From Bacteroidia bacterium 43-41 (lineage in GTDB: Bacteria > Bacteroidota > Bacteroidia > Bacteroidales > Dysgonomonadaceae), in NCBI GenBank assembly GCA_001898165.1, contig MKTD01000028.1, positions 62,001-126,000 on the forward strand: a stretch of DNA of 64,000 nucleotides, given 5' to 3'. Of the stretch, positions 1 to 8,677 are shown in pieces. The position numbers and the translations under genes were made by a program. The notes beneath the pieces were generated by a model. The model saw nothing but the letters and a program-made list of their open reading frames with translations, did not search any database and was not told the origin of the DNA. The first letter of the stretch is position 1, and every line of letters begins with the position of its first letter.

Positions 1-20
1 CGCGTATAAAATAGATATCT

Positions 21-206
21 TTATGTAAATCGGATACTATCATATGGAGAATTATTCTTGTAATGTCTTACCAGGCACCCACAACCCATTTTAGAAATAA
101 AAATGTTGGAATCAGTTGTTGTTATTGCAGAATGATCATGATGGATGACCAGCCTGTCGATAAAAGCGGGAGTTGGAATTATCTTGTTACCATCGGCAAA
201 CTTCAC
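21..206 (-). pseudogene. Remnant of a linear-amide C-N hydrolase paralogue
   Basis: A 61-codon open frame that looks like a degraded fragment of a second copy of the hydrolase encoded just downstream of it in the numbering (327-1373). Twenty bases at 134-153 are identical to 800-819 of the intact gene and in the same reading frame. The peptide RLVIHHDHS...TTDS aligns with KLVIHHDPS...MTNS of the intact protein. The Asn of the family's TNSP active-site motif is Asp here, and nothing resembling the N-terminal nucleophile Cys or the C-terminal half is visible. I read it as a leftover of a tandem duplication or of a neighbouring paralogue. It could extend outside the window on the left. Confidence 0.5.
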
Positions 207-278
207 TACTTATTATAATAAATAGCTTTAGCTTAACTTGCTGATATTTTAGCACAAAGAATGGGGAGTACTATACAT

Positions 279-312
279 TGCCGCCCTATTTCTTTCGATA
301 ATAGAGCGGCAA
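279..312. other. Imperfect inverted repeat downstream of the hydrolase gene
   Basis: TTGCCGCCCTATT (from 279) pairs with AATAGAGCGGCAA (to 312) apart from one mismatch. On the minus strand it follows the hydrolase stop codon by about 15 bases, which suits a transcript-end hairpin, but no T run follows it. A role in 3' end formation is therefore only possible. Confidence 0.35.
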
Positions 313-326
313 CCTGTGTTGTTTTT

Positions 327-1373
327 TCAAAGACCTAAAAATTTAAATGCGGGTGTGGATTTAAAAGAGCTGTTTGCCTTTCCGCTGTATGTCTCAAAAT
401 TATCCAAATTCAGTTTCATCACTTTTCCTTTCTCGCTCAGGTCGAAATCTTTCAGGTTAACCCAAAATGTATTGGGCGTCAGTGCTGTTTCGAAGAAATA
501 GACTAAGTTCTTTTGATCCGATACAGACCGCCAACGGGTAGAAGAGAGATTAGGTTCTGTTTCGGAAGAGATACCGAATGGCACAGAGCAATTTCGAATA
601 ACGCTAAAGACACTGGCCACAGATGTGCGGATATCGTTGGTCTGGGGAATAGCGTGGATGTAATAGGAGGCACGGACAAAACGGTCGGCAGCCCGGTTAG
701 TCCCCGGAAGCATTACTGTCCCGGGTATTCCTTTCCAGTACTCATTCAAAGCCAGTTGTTGTTCAAAGACAGGCGAGTTGGTCATAACCACATAAGAAGG
801 ATCATGATGGATGACCAGCTTCCCATTGATGTATTCAAAAATGGCATTGTCTCCAAGAGCGTCGGAAACCGATAAATGCAAGGTCGTGAACTTTTCAGTG
901 CCGGGTATATAGTCACTAACCAGAACGAACGGTTCATCCTTCAACCCGTTAACAGCTTCCTCCACTGTTGCAAAATTATCCAACACATATTGGGCCCACA
1001 GAGAGATGGACATCCCCTGCTTTGTGCCGTTGGGATCGAACTGGGGATATTTCGACTCAACAAGCCACAATACATTGGTAACCAATCCTCTTTCGTTCAT
1101 GCCGTCAGCTGTTGCAATATCCCATGCACTGGCAATGATGCTCCCATACTTCGAGGTCCATTTTACAGAAAGCGGGCCCACCTCTCCGTTGCGTTGCATC
1201 CCTTTGGGAAATACCCATAAATTAGCATCTATTTCGGTTTTCCAATCCATGGAGCGGGCTGTTATCACCGTGTTCTCCGGCCCTTTATATACAACCCGTG
1301 TGCAAGCGTAAGCAGACGGATCAAGCGCCGCACTTGCCAAAATTAAAAACACAACTAAATTAAAAATTTTCAT
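327..1373 (-). CDS. Linear amide C-N hydrolase (choloylglycine hydrolase / penicillin V acylase family), exported
   Basis: Ntn-type hydrolase of the family that cleaves linear amide bonds (bile-salt conjugates, penicillin V or N-acyl amines); the substrate cannot be read from sequence. I chose the ATG at 1373 because it starts a clean signal peptide (MKIFNLVVFLILAS); an in-frame ATG at 1400 adds nine residues without a better signal. Cleavage after AYA would expose the nucleophile Cys (Cys24 from this start), followed by TRVVY. Other family residues are visible: Arg and Asp in TARSMDW, Asn in MTNSP, and Arg in GTNRAADRF. At about 348 residues the protein is full length. It is a single-gene unit with a decayed paralogue fragment beyond its 3' end. 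Confidence 0.85.
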   Translation of the reverse strand: MKIFNLVVFLILASAALDPSAYACTRVVYKGPENTVITARSMDWKTEIDANLWVFPKGMQRNGEVGPLSVKWTSKYGSIIASAWDIATADGMNERGLVTNVLWLVESKYPQFDPNGTKQGMSISLWAQYVLDNFATVEEAVNGLKDEPFVLVSDYIPGTEKFTTLHLSVSDALGDNAIFEYINGKLVIHHDPSYVVMTNSPVFEQQLALNEYWKGIPGTVMLPGTNRAADRFVRASYYIHAIPQTNDIRTSVASVFSVIRNCSVPFGISSETEPNLSSTRWRSVSDQKNLVYFFETALTPNTFWVNLKDFDLSEKGKVMKLNLDNFETYSGKANSSFKSTPAFKFLGL

Positions 1374-1460
1374 AATAGTACATTTTAAATAAAAAATCAC
1401 TCAACTTTCGCATGTTTTCTTGAATAGTGTGTATGCGACTAAAACAGAGACCTTTTAGCT

Positions 1461-1566
1461 ATTTTACGGGGTACCCATTGCTCGCGATAAACGTAAAAAA
1501 GAGTGTTGTTTGAGCGAAGCGAGTTTTACTCTTTTAGTTGGCGCGAGCTAAGATGGGTCGTAAAAT
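1461..1566. repeat. 106-bp imperfect palindrome, possible MITE or structured RNA
   Basis: The outer arms (1461-1486 and 1542-1566) pair: ATTTTACG...ACCCAT...GCTCGCG against CGCGAGC...ATGGGT...CGTAAAAT, with a four-base and a two-base slip. An inner stem is formed by AAAAGAGT (about 1497) and ACTCTTTT (about 1528), and the loop holds GAGCGAAGCGAG. It fills most of the gap between the hydrolase gene and the 3' end of lpdA. I see no second copy in this window. It could be a palindromic repeat, a transcript-end structure of the dehydrogenase operon, or a small RNA. Confidence 0.55.
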
Positions 1567-1613
1567 ATCGTCAGACGATGATTTAGTCGCAATCACATAT
1601 TGTGCATGCGAAA

Positions 1614-3314
1614 TTATTTCTGTTTCCTGATAATATGCACAGCCTCTCCCAACACATCGGCACAAGCTTCGAACAGCGCTTCGGAGTAGGTAGGGTGTCC
1701 GTAGATAGTTTTGATTACTTCGTCCACGGTAATTTCCATTTCCATCAGCAACGATGCCTGATTGATGATCTCAGCAGCGGCAGGGCCTACGATGTGCACA
1801 CCGAGAATTTCGCCGTATTTACTGTCGGCAATAACCTTCACGAAACCTACGTTATCGCCGGATGCCATAGCCCGGCCGTTGGCCGCAAAATCGAAACGGC
1901 CGATACGAACATCGTATTTCTCACGTGCCTGTTCTTCTGTCAGCCCAACCATTGCCACCTCGGGGTGTGTATAAACCACCGAAGGCGCCGAATGCAGTTT
2001 TAATTCGCGATGATTGCCTTTTACAGCGTTATCAGCCGCCACTTCACCCATACGGAATGCAACGTGTGCCAACATCTTTATGCCGTTTACATCACCCGGT
2101 GCATAAACTCCCTTTACGCTGGTTTCCAAATACTTGTCAACCTTTATCCGGCCACGCTCCATTTCTAACTGAATATCCCCTATCCCTTCCAAATCGGGCA
2201 AGCGTCCGATAGAGATCAACACCTTATCTGCTATAACCGATTCGCCACCTTCGATTTTAACTTCTACTTTGCCCTTCTTATCTGCAATTTCAGTAATCTT
2301 TGTAGAAGTCATTATCTTCACATTCTTCTTTTTCAGCAGTTTGGTGAGTAATTCCGATGCTTCGACATCGACCGACGGAATAATCCTGTCCATCATTTCG
2401 ATAACGGTTATTTTAGTTCCAAGGGCCTCAAATGCCTGAGCCATCTCTATGCCGATAACGCCGCCGCCAATTACTGCAAGGGTTTCCGGCAATACGTCCA
2501 GAGCCAATAGATCGTCACTGGTGAGCACGTTCGGATTCTCAATGCCCGGAATATTAATTCTGGATACTTTTGATCCTCCCGCTAAAATAATTTTGTCGCC
2601 TTTTATTACTGTGGAATCATCAACTACCACATCTTTGTTCTTGTTGATCCGGGCAACTCCTTTAAAAATATCCACCTTGTTGCTTCGCAGAAGCGCTTCC
2701 ACACCACTCGTCAGTTTCTTCACCACCGAGTTCTTGTGTTGCACAACCTTAGGCATATCTATTTTATATTTAACGCTTTCGAAGATAATCCCACGTGATG
2801 CGGCCATCTCCACCCCTTCGATAATTTCACCACTTTTCAGGTAAGCTTTAGTTGGGATGCATCCTAAGTTGAGGCACGTTCCCCCGAACTCTTTCTTCTC
2901 AACGATGGCCACTTTGGCCCCCTGTTGTGCGGCACGGATGGCAGCCACATATCCTGCAGGGCCGCCGCCAATTACGATAACATTGTAGGAATCCTCGAGC
3001 CGCGTCATCGACTTATCCGTCGCCTCTTCTTCAGCCGGCTTTTCCTCTGCGGACTCTTGCGGAACTATTTCCTCGCCTTCCTGTCCGATATAACCGATAA
3101 CCTCCGTTACCGGAACAGTCTCTCCATCGTGACGCAGAATTTTCAACAACACGCCTGTTGCTTCCGCTTCAAGTTCCATACTTGTTTTATCGGTCATGAT
3201 TTCCAGGATGATTTCACCTTCAGTTACGGGATCTCCTTCTTTTTTCAACCATTTAACAATTTGCCCTTCGGTCATATCGATCCCGGCTTTGGGCATTATA
3301 ATTTCGTATGCCAT
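1614..3314 (-). CDS. lpdA: Dihydrolipoyl dehydrogenase (E3) with N-terminal lipoyl domain
   Basis: FAD-dependent E3 of a 2-oxoacid dehydrogenase complex, which re-oxidises dihydrolipoyl groups with NAD+. Residues 1-80 are a biotinyl/lipoyl domain with the lipoylation lysine at K43 in TDKTSME. An acidic Glu/Ala/Pro linker (about 85-105) follows. The disulfide reductase begins with the FAD-binding GGGPAG (116-121), the redox pair C147/C152 in GGTCLNLGC, a second dinucleotide motif (IGGGVIG), and the C-terminal His-Glu pair in HPTYSE. At 566 residues it is about 100 longer than plain E3 because of the added domain. Last gene of the E1alpha-E1beta-E2-E3 operon. The lipoyl domain matters because the E2 of this operon has none. 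Confidence 0.95.
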   Translation of the reverse strand: MAYEIIMPKAGIDMTEGQIVKWLKKEGDPVTEGEIILEIMTDKTSMELEAEATGVLLKILRHDGETVPVTEVIGYIGQEGEEIVPQESAEEKPAEEEATDKSMTRLEDSYNVIVIGGGPAGYVAAIRAAQQGAKVAIVEKKEFGGTCLNLGCIPTKAYLKSGEIIEGVEMAASRGIIFESVKYKIDMPKVVQHKNSVVKKLTSGVEALLRSNKVDIFKGVARINKNKDVVVDDSTVIKGDKIILAGGSKVSRINIPGIENPNVLTSDDLLALDVLPETLAVIGGGVIGIEMAQAFEALGTKITVIEMMDRIIPSVDVEASELLTKLLKKKNVKIMTSTKITEIADKKGKVEVKIEGGESVIADKVLISIGRLPDLEGIGDIQLEMERGRIKVDKYLETSVKGVYAPGDVNGIKMLAHVAFRMGEVAADNAVKGNHRELKLHSAPSVVYTHPEVAMVGLTEEQAREKYDVRIGRFDFAANGRAMASGDNVGFVKVIADSKYGEILGVHIVGPAAAEIINQASLLMEMEITVDEVIKTIYGHPTYSEALFEACADVLGEAVHIIRKQK

Positions 3315-3340
3315 ATTTTTTTCAGTTACGAATTAATTAA

Positions 3341-3429
3341 GAATTAAGAATCAAGAGCCAAGACAAAAGAACTAAAAACTAAAAATGAAGAATTAAAAAT
3401 CTTGAACTCTGAACTTTAAACTTTGAACT
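3341..3429. repeat. Purine-rich low-complexity tract between the E2 and E3 genes
   Basis: Contains degenerate short units (AAGAATTAAGAATCAAGAGCCAAGACAAAAG..., then repeats of GAACTTTGAACTTT type). Similar AAGAnCCAAGACAAAAGACA tracts occur at 29717-29788 and 40930-40979. All lie within about 120 bases of a start codon. No open frame or stable hairpin is evident. Confidence 0.5.
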
Positions 3430-4539
3430 TTATATTAATAATGTTAGCGGATTTTCGAGCAGTTGTTTCAAATCTGTCATGAATTTTGCAGCAGTAAGCC
3501 CGTCAATGATTCGGTGATCGCTGGTGAGGCTGATCTTCATTATCGGACGGATTACGGCTTCTCCGTTGCGAACCACAAGCATATCTTTTGTCGATGAGAC
3601 GCTTAAAATAGCCGCATTCGGCTGATTGATTATTGCCGTAAAATGTTCCACACCATACATTCCCAGGTTGCTGATGGTAAATGTACTTCCCATTTGTTCG
3701 TCGGGCATCAGCTTTTTTGAGAAGGTACGTTCGGTAACGTCCTTCAATGCCACTACCAGTTCGCTCAACGACATTTTATCGGCGTTTTTCACTACCGGTA
3801 CCAGCAATCCCTCGTCCATTCCCACTGCCATTCCCAGATTCACATAATTGTGGAAGGTAATTTCAGTAACCTCACTGTTCAAACTCGCGTTGATAAACTT
3901 GTGCTTCATCAATGTTTTAACAACAGCAAACGAAAGTAAATCTGTAACGGTCAGTTTCTTATCTGTCTTCTCCTTTATCGGGCCCATCAGTTTCCTGCGC
4001 AATTCAAGCAGTTCGGACATATCAATTTCCCAGGTTTGAATAAACGAAGGTATCGAGAAATAACTTTCCGACATGCGTTTTGCAATTACCTTGCGCATCA
4101 TACTCATCGGCACGGTTTCGGTACCGGCGGCTTCTTCCGATCGAGCAGATAAATCGGATTTATCACCGGCGGGTATTATTTGAAGTTGCTTACTTATTCC
4201 CGAAAGGATCTTAGGCGGCGCCGTCGCTTCGGCAAAATCATCCCGGGTAAGGCGTGCTTTCAATACGGGATCCGAAATGAGCAACAGGACATCGTCCTTC
4301 ATGATCTTGTCATTGTGCCCGGAGCCTCTGATGCCTTTCAGATCAATATTGTGTTCCTCAGCAATTCTGCGCGCAAGCGGCGAAACGTGAACTTTACCCT
4401 GAAAATTCCATCCGGCGACATCCTCTTTGTGAATGCGCCCTTTATAACCCGTCCCGGTTACATTAGCCAGCGTCACATTCATTCGCCTTGCCAACGATCT
4501 TGCTGCAGGGGTTGCCCTTACTAGTTGTCTCTCTTCCAT
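3430..4539 (-). CDS. Dihydrolipoamide acyltransferase (E2) lacking a lipoyl domain
   Basis: E2 core enzyme that transfers the acyl group from lipoate to CoA. The N-terminus has two successive peripheral-subunit-binding domains, about 7-43 (RATPAARSLARRMNV...) and 51-88 (VSPLARRIAEEHNI...). A linker follows, and then the catalytic trimer-forming domain from about residue 145 to the end, with the active-site motif DHRIIDG near the C-terminus. The usual N-terminal lipoyl domain is missing. Only 41 bases separate this start from the stop of the E1beta gene, so there is no room for a missed domain. The lipoyl group is presumably supplied by the E3 fusion encoded next. Substrate (pyruvate, acetoin or branched-chain) is not certain. 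Confidence 0.9.
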   Translation of the reverse strand: MEERQLVRATPAARSLARRMNVTLANVTGTGYKGRIHKEDVAGWNFQGKVHVSPLARRIAEEHNIDLKGIRGSGHNDKIMKDDVLLLISDPVLKARLTRDDFAEATAPPKILSGISKQLQIIPAGDKSDLSARSEEAAGTETVPMSMMRKVIAKRMSESYFSIPSFIQTWEIDMSELLELRRKLMGPIKEKTDKKLTVTDLLSFAVVKTLMKHKFINASLNSEVTEITFHNYVNLGMAVGMDEGLLVPVVKNADKMSLSELVVALKDVTERTFSKKLMPDEQMGSTFTISNLGMYGVEHFTAIINQPNAAILSVSSTKDMLVVRNGEAVIRPIMKISLTSDHRIIDGLTAAKFMTDLKQLLENPLTLLI

Positions 4540-4545
4540 CCTATT

Positions 4546-4578
4546 CGATTGTTATTCAATTGTTAGTCGATTGTGGCG
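4546..4578. repeat. Three 11-bp tandem repeats before the E2 start codon
   Basis: CGATTGTTATT, CAATTGTTAGT and CGATTGTGGCG lie back to back in the short gap between the E1beta and E2 genes. On the coding strand they read as A-rich CAATyGAATAA-like units ending six bases before the ATG. A very similar pattern precedes tyrS. Confidence 0.5.
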
Positions 4579-4580
4579 AT

Positions 4581-5582
4581 TCATCTTTTATTAACCAACT
4601 TGAGGATATATTTTTTAATCCTTTCAACGCTGGGCAGCATGGCTGCTTCAAGTTTAGCGTTGTAAGGAACAGGAACGTCTTCTGCCGCCAATCGCAGAAT
4701 GCGGCCATCGAGGTAATCGAAGGCATCGCTTTCAGCAATTGTTGCGGCAATTTCACCGATGAAACCACCGGTTTTGTGTGCGTCATTAACGAGCAACACA
4801 CGGCCGGTTTTTTTCACCGAATTGAGAATGGCTTCTTTGTCAAGCGGCATCAATGTTCTCAAATCAACCACTTCCACGCTTACGCCTTCGGCCTCCCGCA
4901 CTTGGTCGGCCGCCTGCAATACGCGTTCGAGCATTCTTCCATACGTAACAACAGTTACGTCTTTTCCCTCCCTTTTAAGCTCGGCTTTGCCTAACGGAAT
5001 GGTAAATTCCGGATCGAGAGGTACTTCACCTTTCATGTTGAACTGCGCTTTATATTCAAGGAAAATAACGGTATTATTGTCCCTGATAGCGGATTTAAGT
5101 ATTCCTTTAACATCGGCAGGCGTTCCCGGGGCTACAACCTTGAGTCCCGGAATGTGAGTAAACCAGGCTTCGAGCGACTGTGAATGTTGCGCAGCAGCGC
5201 CCACACCCGATCCTGCCGCACAGCGGAACACAACAGGTACCTGTCCTTTTCCGCCGAACATATATCGGGTTTTTGCCGCCTGGTTTACTATATTGTCCAT
5301 CATATAAACAATGAAGTCCATAAAAGTTACGTCAACAATGGGCCGCAGGCCGGTCATGGCTGCACCGATGGCACAACCGGAAATAGCATTTTCAGAAATA
5401 GGCGTGTCACGGACACGTTCTTTCCCAAATTCCTGAAGCATCCCTACCGATGTTCCGAAGTCGCCACCAAAAATACCCACGTCCTCGCCCATAAGAAACA
5501 CGTTTTCGTCGCGACGCATTTCTTCAGACATTGCCAAAATAATGGCATCTCTTACAGACATTACTTTAGTTTCGTTTTCCAT
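4581..5582 (-). CDS. 2-oxoacid dehydrogenase E1 component, beta subunit
   Basis: Beta half of a thiamine-diphosphate-dependent E1 heterotetramer that decarboxylates a 2-oxoacid (or cleaves acetoin) and reductively acylates the lipoyl group. The N-terminal pyrimidine-binding domain shows MGEDVG, the catalytic Glu in the [10 protein letters not shown] stretch, and [12 protein letters not shown]. The C-terminal transketolase-like domain ends near [11 protein letters not shown]. Length (333) is standard. It lies between the E1alpha gene (111-base gap) and the E2 gene (41-base gap) on the same strand. Sequence style resembles the acetoin/pyruvate branch; the substrate cannot be fixed here. Confidence 0.92.
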   Translation of the reverse strand: MENETKVMSVRDAIILAMSEEMRRDENVFLMGEDVGIFGGDFGTSVGMLQEFGKERVRDTPISENAISGCAIGAAMTGLRPIVDVTFMDFIVYMMDNIVNQAAKTRYMFGGKGQVPVVFRCAAGSGVGAAAQHSQSLEAWFTHIPGLKVVAPGTPADVKGILKSAIRDNNTVIFLEYKAQFNMKGEVPLDPEFTIPLGKAELKREGKDVTVVTYGRMLERVLQAADQVREAEGVSVEVVDLRTLMPLDKEAILNSVKKTGRVLLVNDAHKTGGFIGEIAATIAESDAFDYLDGRILRLAAEDVPVPYNAKLEAAMLPSVERIKKYILKLVNKR

Positions 5583-5693
5583 TTTTGTTTTTTAATTGCT
5601 GAGAGCTTAGGGCCAGTTGGCCCTGTGTTATTTTGTTGTTGTTTTGTTTTGCGTTACGGGTTGTAAAGACGCGGCATGTCGCGTCTCCATGTT

Positions 5694-6689
5694 TTAATCT
5701 GCAAAAATATCTTCAAAAGCCGATTCTAAAGTCGGTTCGGGGCTTTCCATCGCAAATTTCACAGACTCTTCAATAGCTTCCATCGATTTCCGGTCTATTT
5801 CGTCCAACTCTTCTTCGGTTGCCTGATTATTTTCTATCAGGTAATTTTTGTATTTAACAATCGGATCTTTTTTCTTCCACTCATCAACCTCCTGTTTTGT
5901 CCGGTATTTTCCAGGATCGGACGTTGAGTGGCCGTGCCAGCGATAGGTGAGCGATTCAACCAAAACAGGCCCGTTTCCGCTGCGGACATAGTCTACCAGT
6001 TCAACAAATTTGTCGTAAACTGCCGGCAAATCATTTCCATCTTCGATAAAATGGCCGGGAATACCATAGGCGCAGGCACGCTGGTAATTGTAATCTACGT
6101 TGATAACGCTCGAAATAGGTGTGCTGATCCCGTAAAAATTATTGATGGAATAGAATATAACCGGCAACTTCCAGACGGAGGCCATATTCATTGTTTCGTG
6201 AAAAGTTCCTTCATTTACCGCTCCGTCGCCAAAACAGCACATCACGATCTTTCCGGTTTTTTTCATTTGTTGTGTCAGAGCGGCTCCGATAGCCATCCCC
6301 ATTCCACCGCCCACGATTCCGTTAGCGCCGAGATTTCCTTTATCCAGATCGGCAATATGCATTGACCCTCCTTTTCCTTTGCAGGTTCCTGTGGCTTTTC
6401 CCATAATTTCGGCCATCATTTCGTTCAGGCCTATTTCCATGGCTATGGCCTGGCCGTGTCCACGATGGTTAGAAGTAATTAAATCGCCTTTCGAAAGAGC
6501 AGCAATGGCGCCCACATTGGCAGCCTCTTCACCTACCGAAAAGTGCGTCATCCCCGGTACCTGCCCCCTTTTCACCATGTAATTCACCTTTTCGTCGAAA
6601 TTACGGATATCGCACATTAACTTATACATGTGCAGTAATTTTTCCTTGGGTATTTCTTGTTTAGCTGTTGATTTTTTAGATTTTGCCAT
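5694..6689 (-). CDS. 2-oxoacid dehydrogenase E1 component, alpha subunit
   Basis: Thiamine-diphosphate-binding half of E1. The ThDP/Mg motif starts at GDG (154-156) and ends at the INN about 27 residues later. KGKGGSMHIADLDKGNLGANGIVGGG is the long conserved stretch shared with pyruvate and acetoin dehydrogenases (the IADLDKG form leans to the acetoin type). HGHSTSDPGKYR near residue 260 is the conserved loop. Length 331 is normal. First gene of the four-gene operon, transcribed from a well-formed promoter at 6845-6876. The short lysine-rich start (MAKSKKSTAK) is not a signal peptide, so the enzyme is cytoplasmic. Confidence 0.92.
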   Translation of the reverse strand: MAKSKKSTAKQEIPKEKLLHMYKLMCDIRNFDEKVNYMVKRGQVPGMTHFSVGEEAANVGAIAALSKGDLITSNHRGHGQAIAMEIGLNEMMAEIMGKATGTCKGKGGSMHIADLDKGNLGANGIVGGGMGMAIGAALTQQMKKTGKIVMCCFGDGAVNEGTFHETMNMASVWKLPVIFYSINNFYGISTPISSVINVDYNYQRACAYGIPGHFIEDGNDLPAVYDKFVELVDYVRSGNGPVLVESLTYRWHGHSTSDPGKYRTKQEVDEWKKKDPIVKYKNYLIENNQATEEELDEIDRKSMEAIEESVKFAMESPEPTLESAFEDIFAD

Positions 6690-6844
6690 AATATATTTAG
6701 CTGTAATTTTGGATTAAACATATCGTATTCCTCGAATCACTAACAATAACATATCTTGAGTGACATTTGTTTAACATATACCATTTTTTTATCGACAATA
6801 AAAAAGGTTGATTAAACCCTAATCCTGATTCTGTGATTTTCGCG

Positions 6845-6876
6845 CAAAGTTATTTAGAATTGTTTTAAACTACAAA
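6845..6876 (-). promoter_or_regulatory. Bacteroidota-type promoter of the dehydrogenase operon
   Basis: On the minus strand TTTG (6876-6873) is followed after 20 bases by TAACTTTG (6852-6845), matching TTTG-N19-21-TAnnTTTG. Transcription would start near 6838, giving a leader of about 150 bases before the E1alpha ATG. Confidence 0.65.
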
Positions 6877-6940
6877 GCAGTTTGATTTATTTAACTAAAC
6901 GCACTACATTTTCAGCTAAAATAAGTCTTACAGCCCAGTG

Positions 6941-8677
6941 TTAGCAGGGAGAGGTTTTCGGGAAAGTGATGAGAAAAAGTAAACCTCCCCCGGGGCGATT
7001 TTTAGCTACGATATTGCCTTTGTGGAACAGCACGGCATTTTTGACAATGGACAATCCTAAACCTGAACCGCCGGTATCACGGGTACGTCCCTCGTTTACC
7101 CGATAAAACCGTTCAAAAATCTTTACCAAATGCTTTTCTTCCACTCCCGCCCCATTGTCGTGAAATTCGAAATAGACGGCATCATCGGTTTCCATATAAC
7201 ATTGAAGCATGATCTCAATGGATTCGCCTGCGTATGCAATGGAGTTCTCGACCAAATTGCGGAAAATGGAATAGAGGAGTGTGCGGTTGCCATAAATAAC
7301 CACGCTATCGGCTACATCGACGTTGAATATAATATTTTTTTCATGAAATATCTTGGTTAAATCAGATTCCAATTCATCGAGAAGTGCTTTTATATAAACG
7401 GGTTCTTTAACAAACCTGTCCGCGGCCTCTTCTATTTTAGTCAACATACTTATATCCTGTATCAATTCCGATAACCGGATGGTTTGGACATAAGCACGAT
7501 TAATAAAAGCCTGTTGGCGGCCTATATCTTTGGGATCGAGGCTGAGAATTGTCTCCAGATAGCCCCGGATGCTGGTAACCGGCGTCCGGAGTTCGTGAGC
7601 GATATTGTTGGTCATCTCCTGCTTCAGCAGGCGCCGCTTTTCAGCCTTTGTAATATCGCTGATATAAATTTCAAAATTTTTATCTTCAAATATGATAACC
7701 CTGACATTGAATTTCTTCCCGCTTTTTTCAATACGTGTAGAGAATACATTCCCCGTACGGCCGGTTGAGTCGAGGAAAGCAACAATCTCTTCAAAATCGG
7801 GATCGGAAAACAAGTATTCGTCTTCCAGCACAGGCTTATCGGCTATGACATTCAAAAATTGCAGAAAATGTGAATTGGCGTATATCTTCTTCCTCTCTTC
7901 GGAAAAAATGGCAATCCCCTCTTCGGAAAATTGAAAATGCTGAATAAGTTTTTCCCGCTCTAAAGCTAATTTTTTCCGATTTTCTTTCAACAAATTGTAG
8001 TTTTCCACAATTTCGGCGCTTATCTCTCCTATCTCGTCATCAGGAAACTCGAACGCTGTTTTTGTTGGTCTCTCGTTTTTCAGGTTTACCGCAAATTCTT
8101 TCAATTCCTTAATCGATTTAGAGAATTTATCGGCAAAGTAGAACATCATCACGGCACAAACGATAAAAAACAGGATAATGAAATAGATGAAACTGTTCTT
8201 GGAGTTAAGGAACGCCCTCACTTCCATCTCATAAGGCAAGGCAACACGAATGAAATATCCTCCATCGTAGCTCTTGGCATAGTATAGGTAGCGGATATGA
8301 TTACTGTCGGACATCCGTATATTGGAACCGTTACCCAAAACAATCGCTTTCTGAATTTCGGGACGATCTATGTGGTTGGCCATCATTTTCTTATCCAGAA
8401 AATTATCATACACCACTGTGCCCGTTTTATCAATAATGGTTAAACGCAAGTTATCGGGTAAATAAGACATAAGTGTACTGTCCGGGAATACAATATTTTG
8501 GCCTTCCATGTACCGGTGAATAAAATCAGCATTACCGTTGAGTATATTTTCGAGGCTCTTCGTACGTTCATGCCTGATCTGTTTTTGTTCAAACAGAATG
8601 ATTCCCGCCGTAAAAAGTGCAATGACTACGGAGAAATACAACAAGATTTTTTTTCTGTAAGACAGCCGGAATTTCAT
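6941..8677 (-). CDS. Membrane sensor histidine kinase, PhoR-like
   Basis: Two transmembrane segments (about 11-27 and 162-180) bracket an extracytoplasmic sensor region. A HAMP-like stretch and a PAS-like region (about 245-340) follow. The dimerisation/phosphoacceptor box has His361 in AHELRTP. The ATPase domain carries an N box (FRNLVENSIAYA) and G boxes (DNGAGV, GGSGLGLSI). It phosphorylates the response regulator encoded immediately upstream, whose stop overlaps this start by four bases (8674-8677), so the pair is translationally coupled. The signal is unknown; phosphate or envelope stress are typical for the PhoR-like shape. Confidence 0.92.
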   Translation of the reverse strand: MKFRLSYRKKILLYFSVVIALFTAGIILFEQKQIRHERTKSLENILNGNADFIHRYMEGQNIVFPDSTLMSYLPDNLRLTIIDKTGTVVYDNFLDKKMMANHIDRPEIQKAIVLGNGSNIRMSDSNHIRYLYYAKSYDGGYFIRVALPYEMEVRAFLNSKNSFIYFIILFFIVCAVMMFYFADKFSKSIKELKEFAVNLKNERPTKTAFEFPDDEIGEISAEIVENYNLLKENRKKLALEREKLIQHFQFSEEGIAIFSEERKKIYANSHFLQFLNVIADKPVLEDEYLFSDPDFEEIVAFLDSTGRTGNVFSTRIEKSGKKFNVRVIIFEDKNFEIYISDITKAEKRRLLKQEMTNNIAHELRTPVTSIRGYLETILSLDPKDIGRQQAFINRAYVQTIRLSELIQDISMLTKIEEAADRFVKEPVYIKALLDELESDLTKIFHEKNIIFNVDVADSVVIYGNRTLLYSIFRNLVENSIAYAGESIEIMLQCYMETDDAVYFEFHDNGAGVEEKHLVKIFERFYRVNEGRTRDTGGSGLGLSIVKNAVLFHKGNIVAKNRPGGGLLFLITFPKTSPC

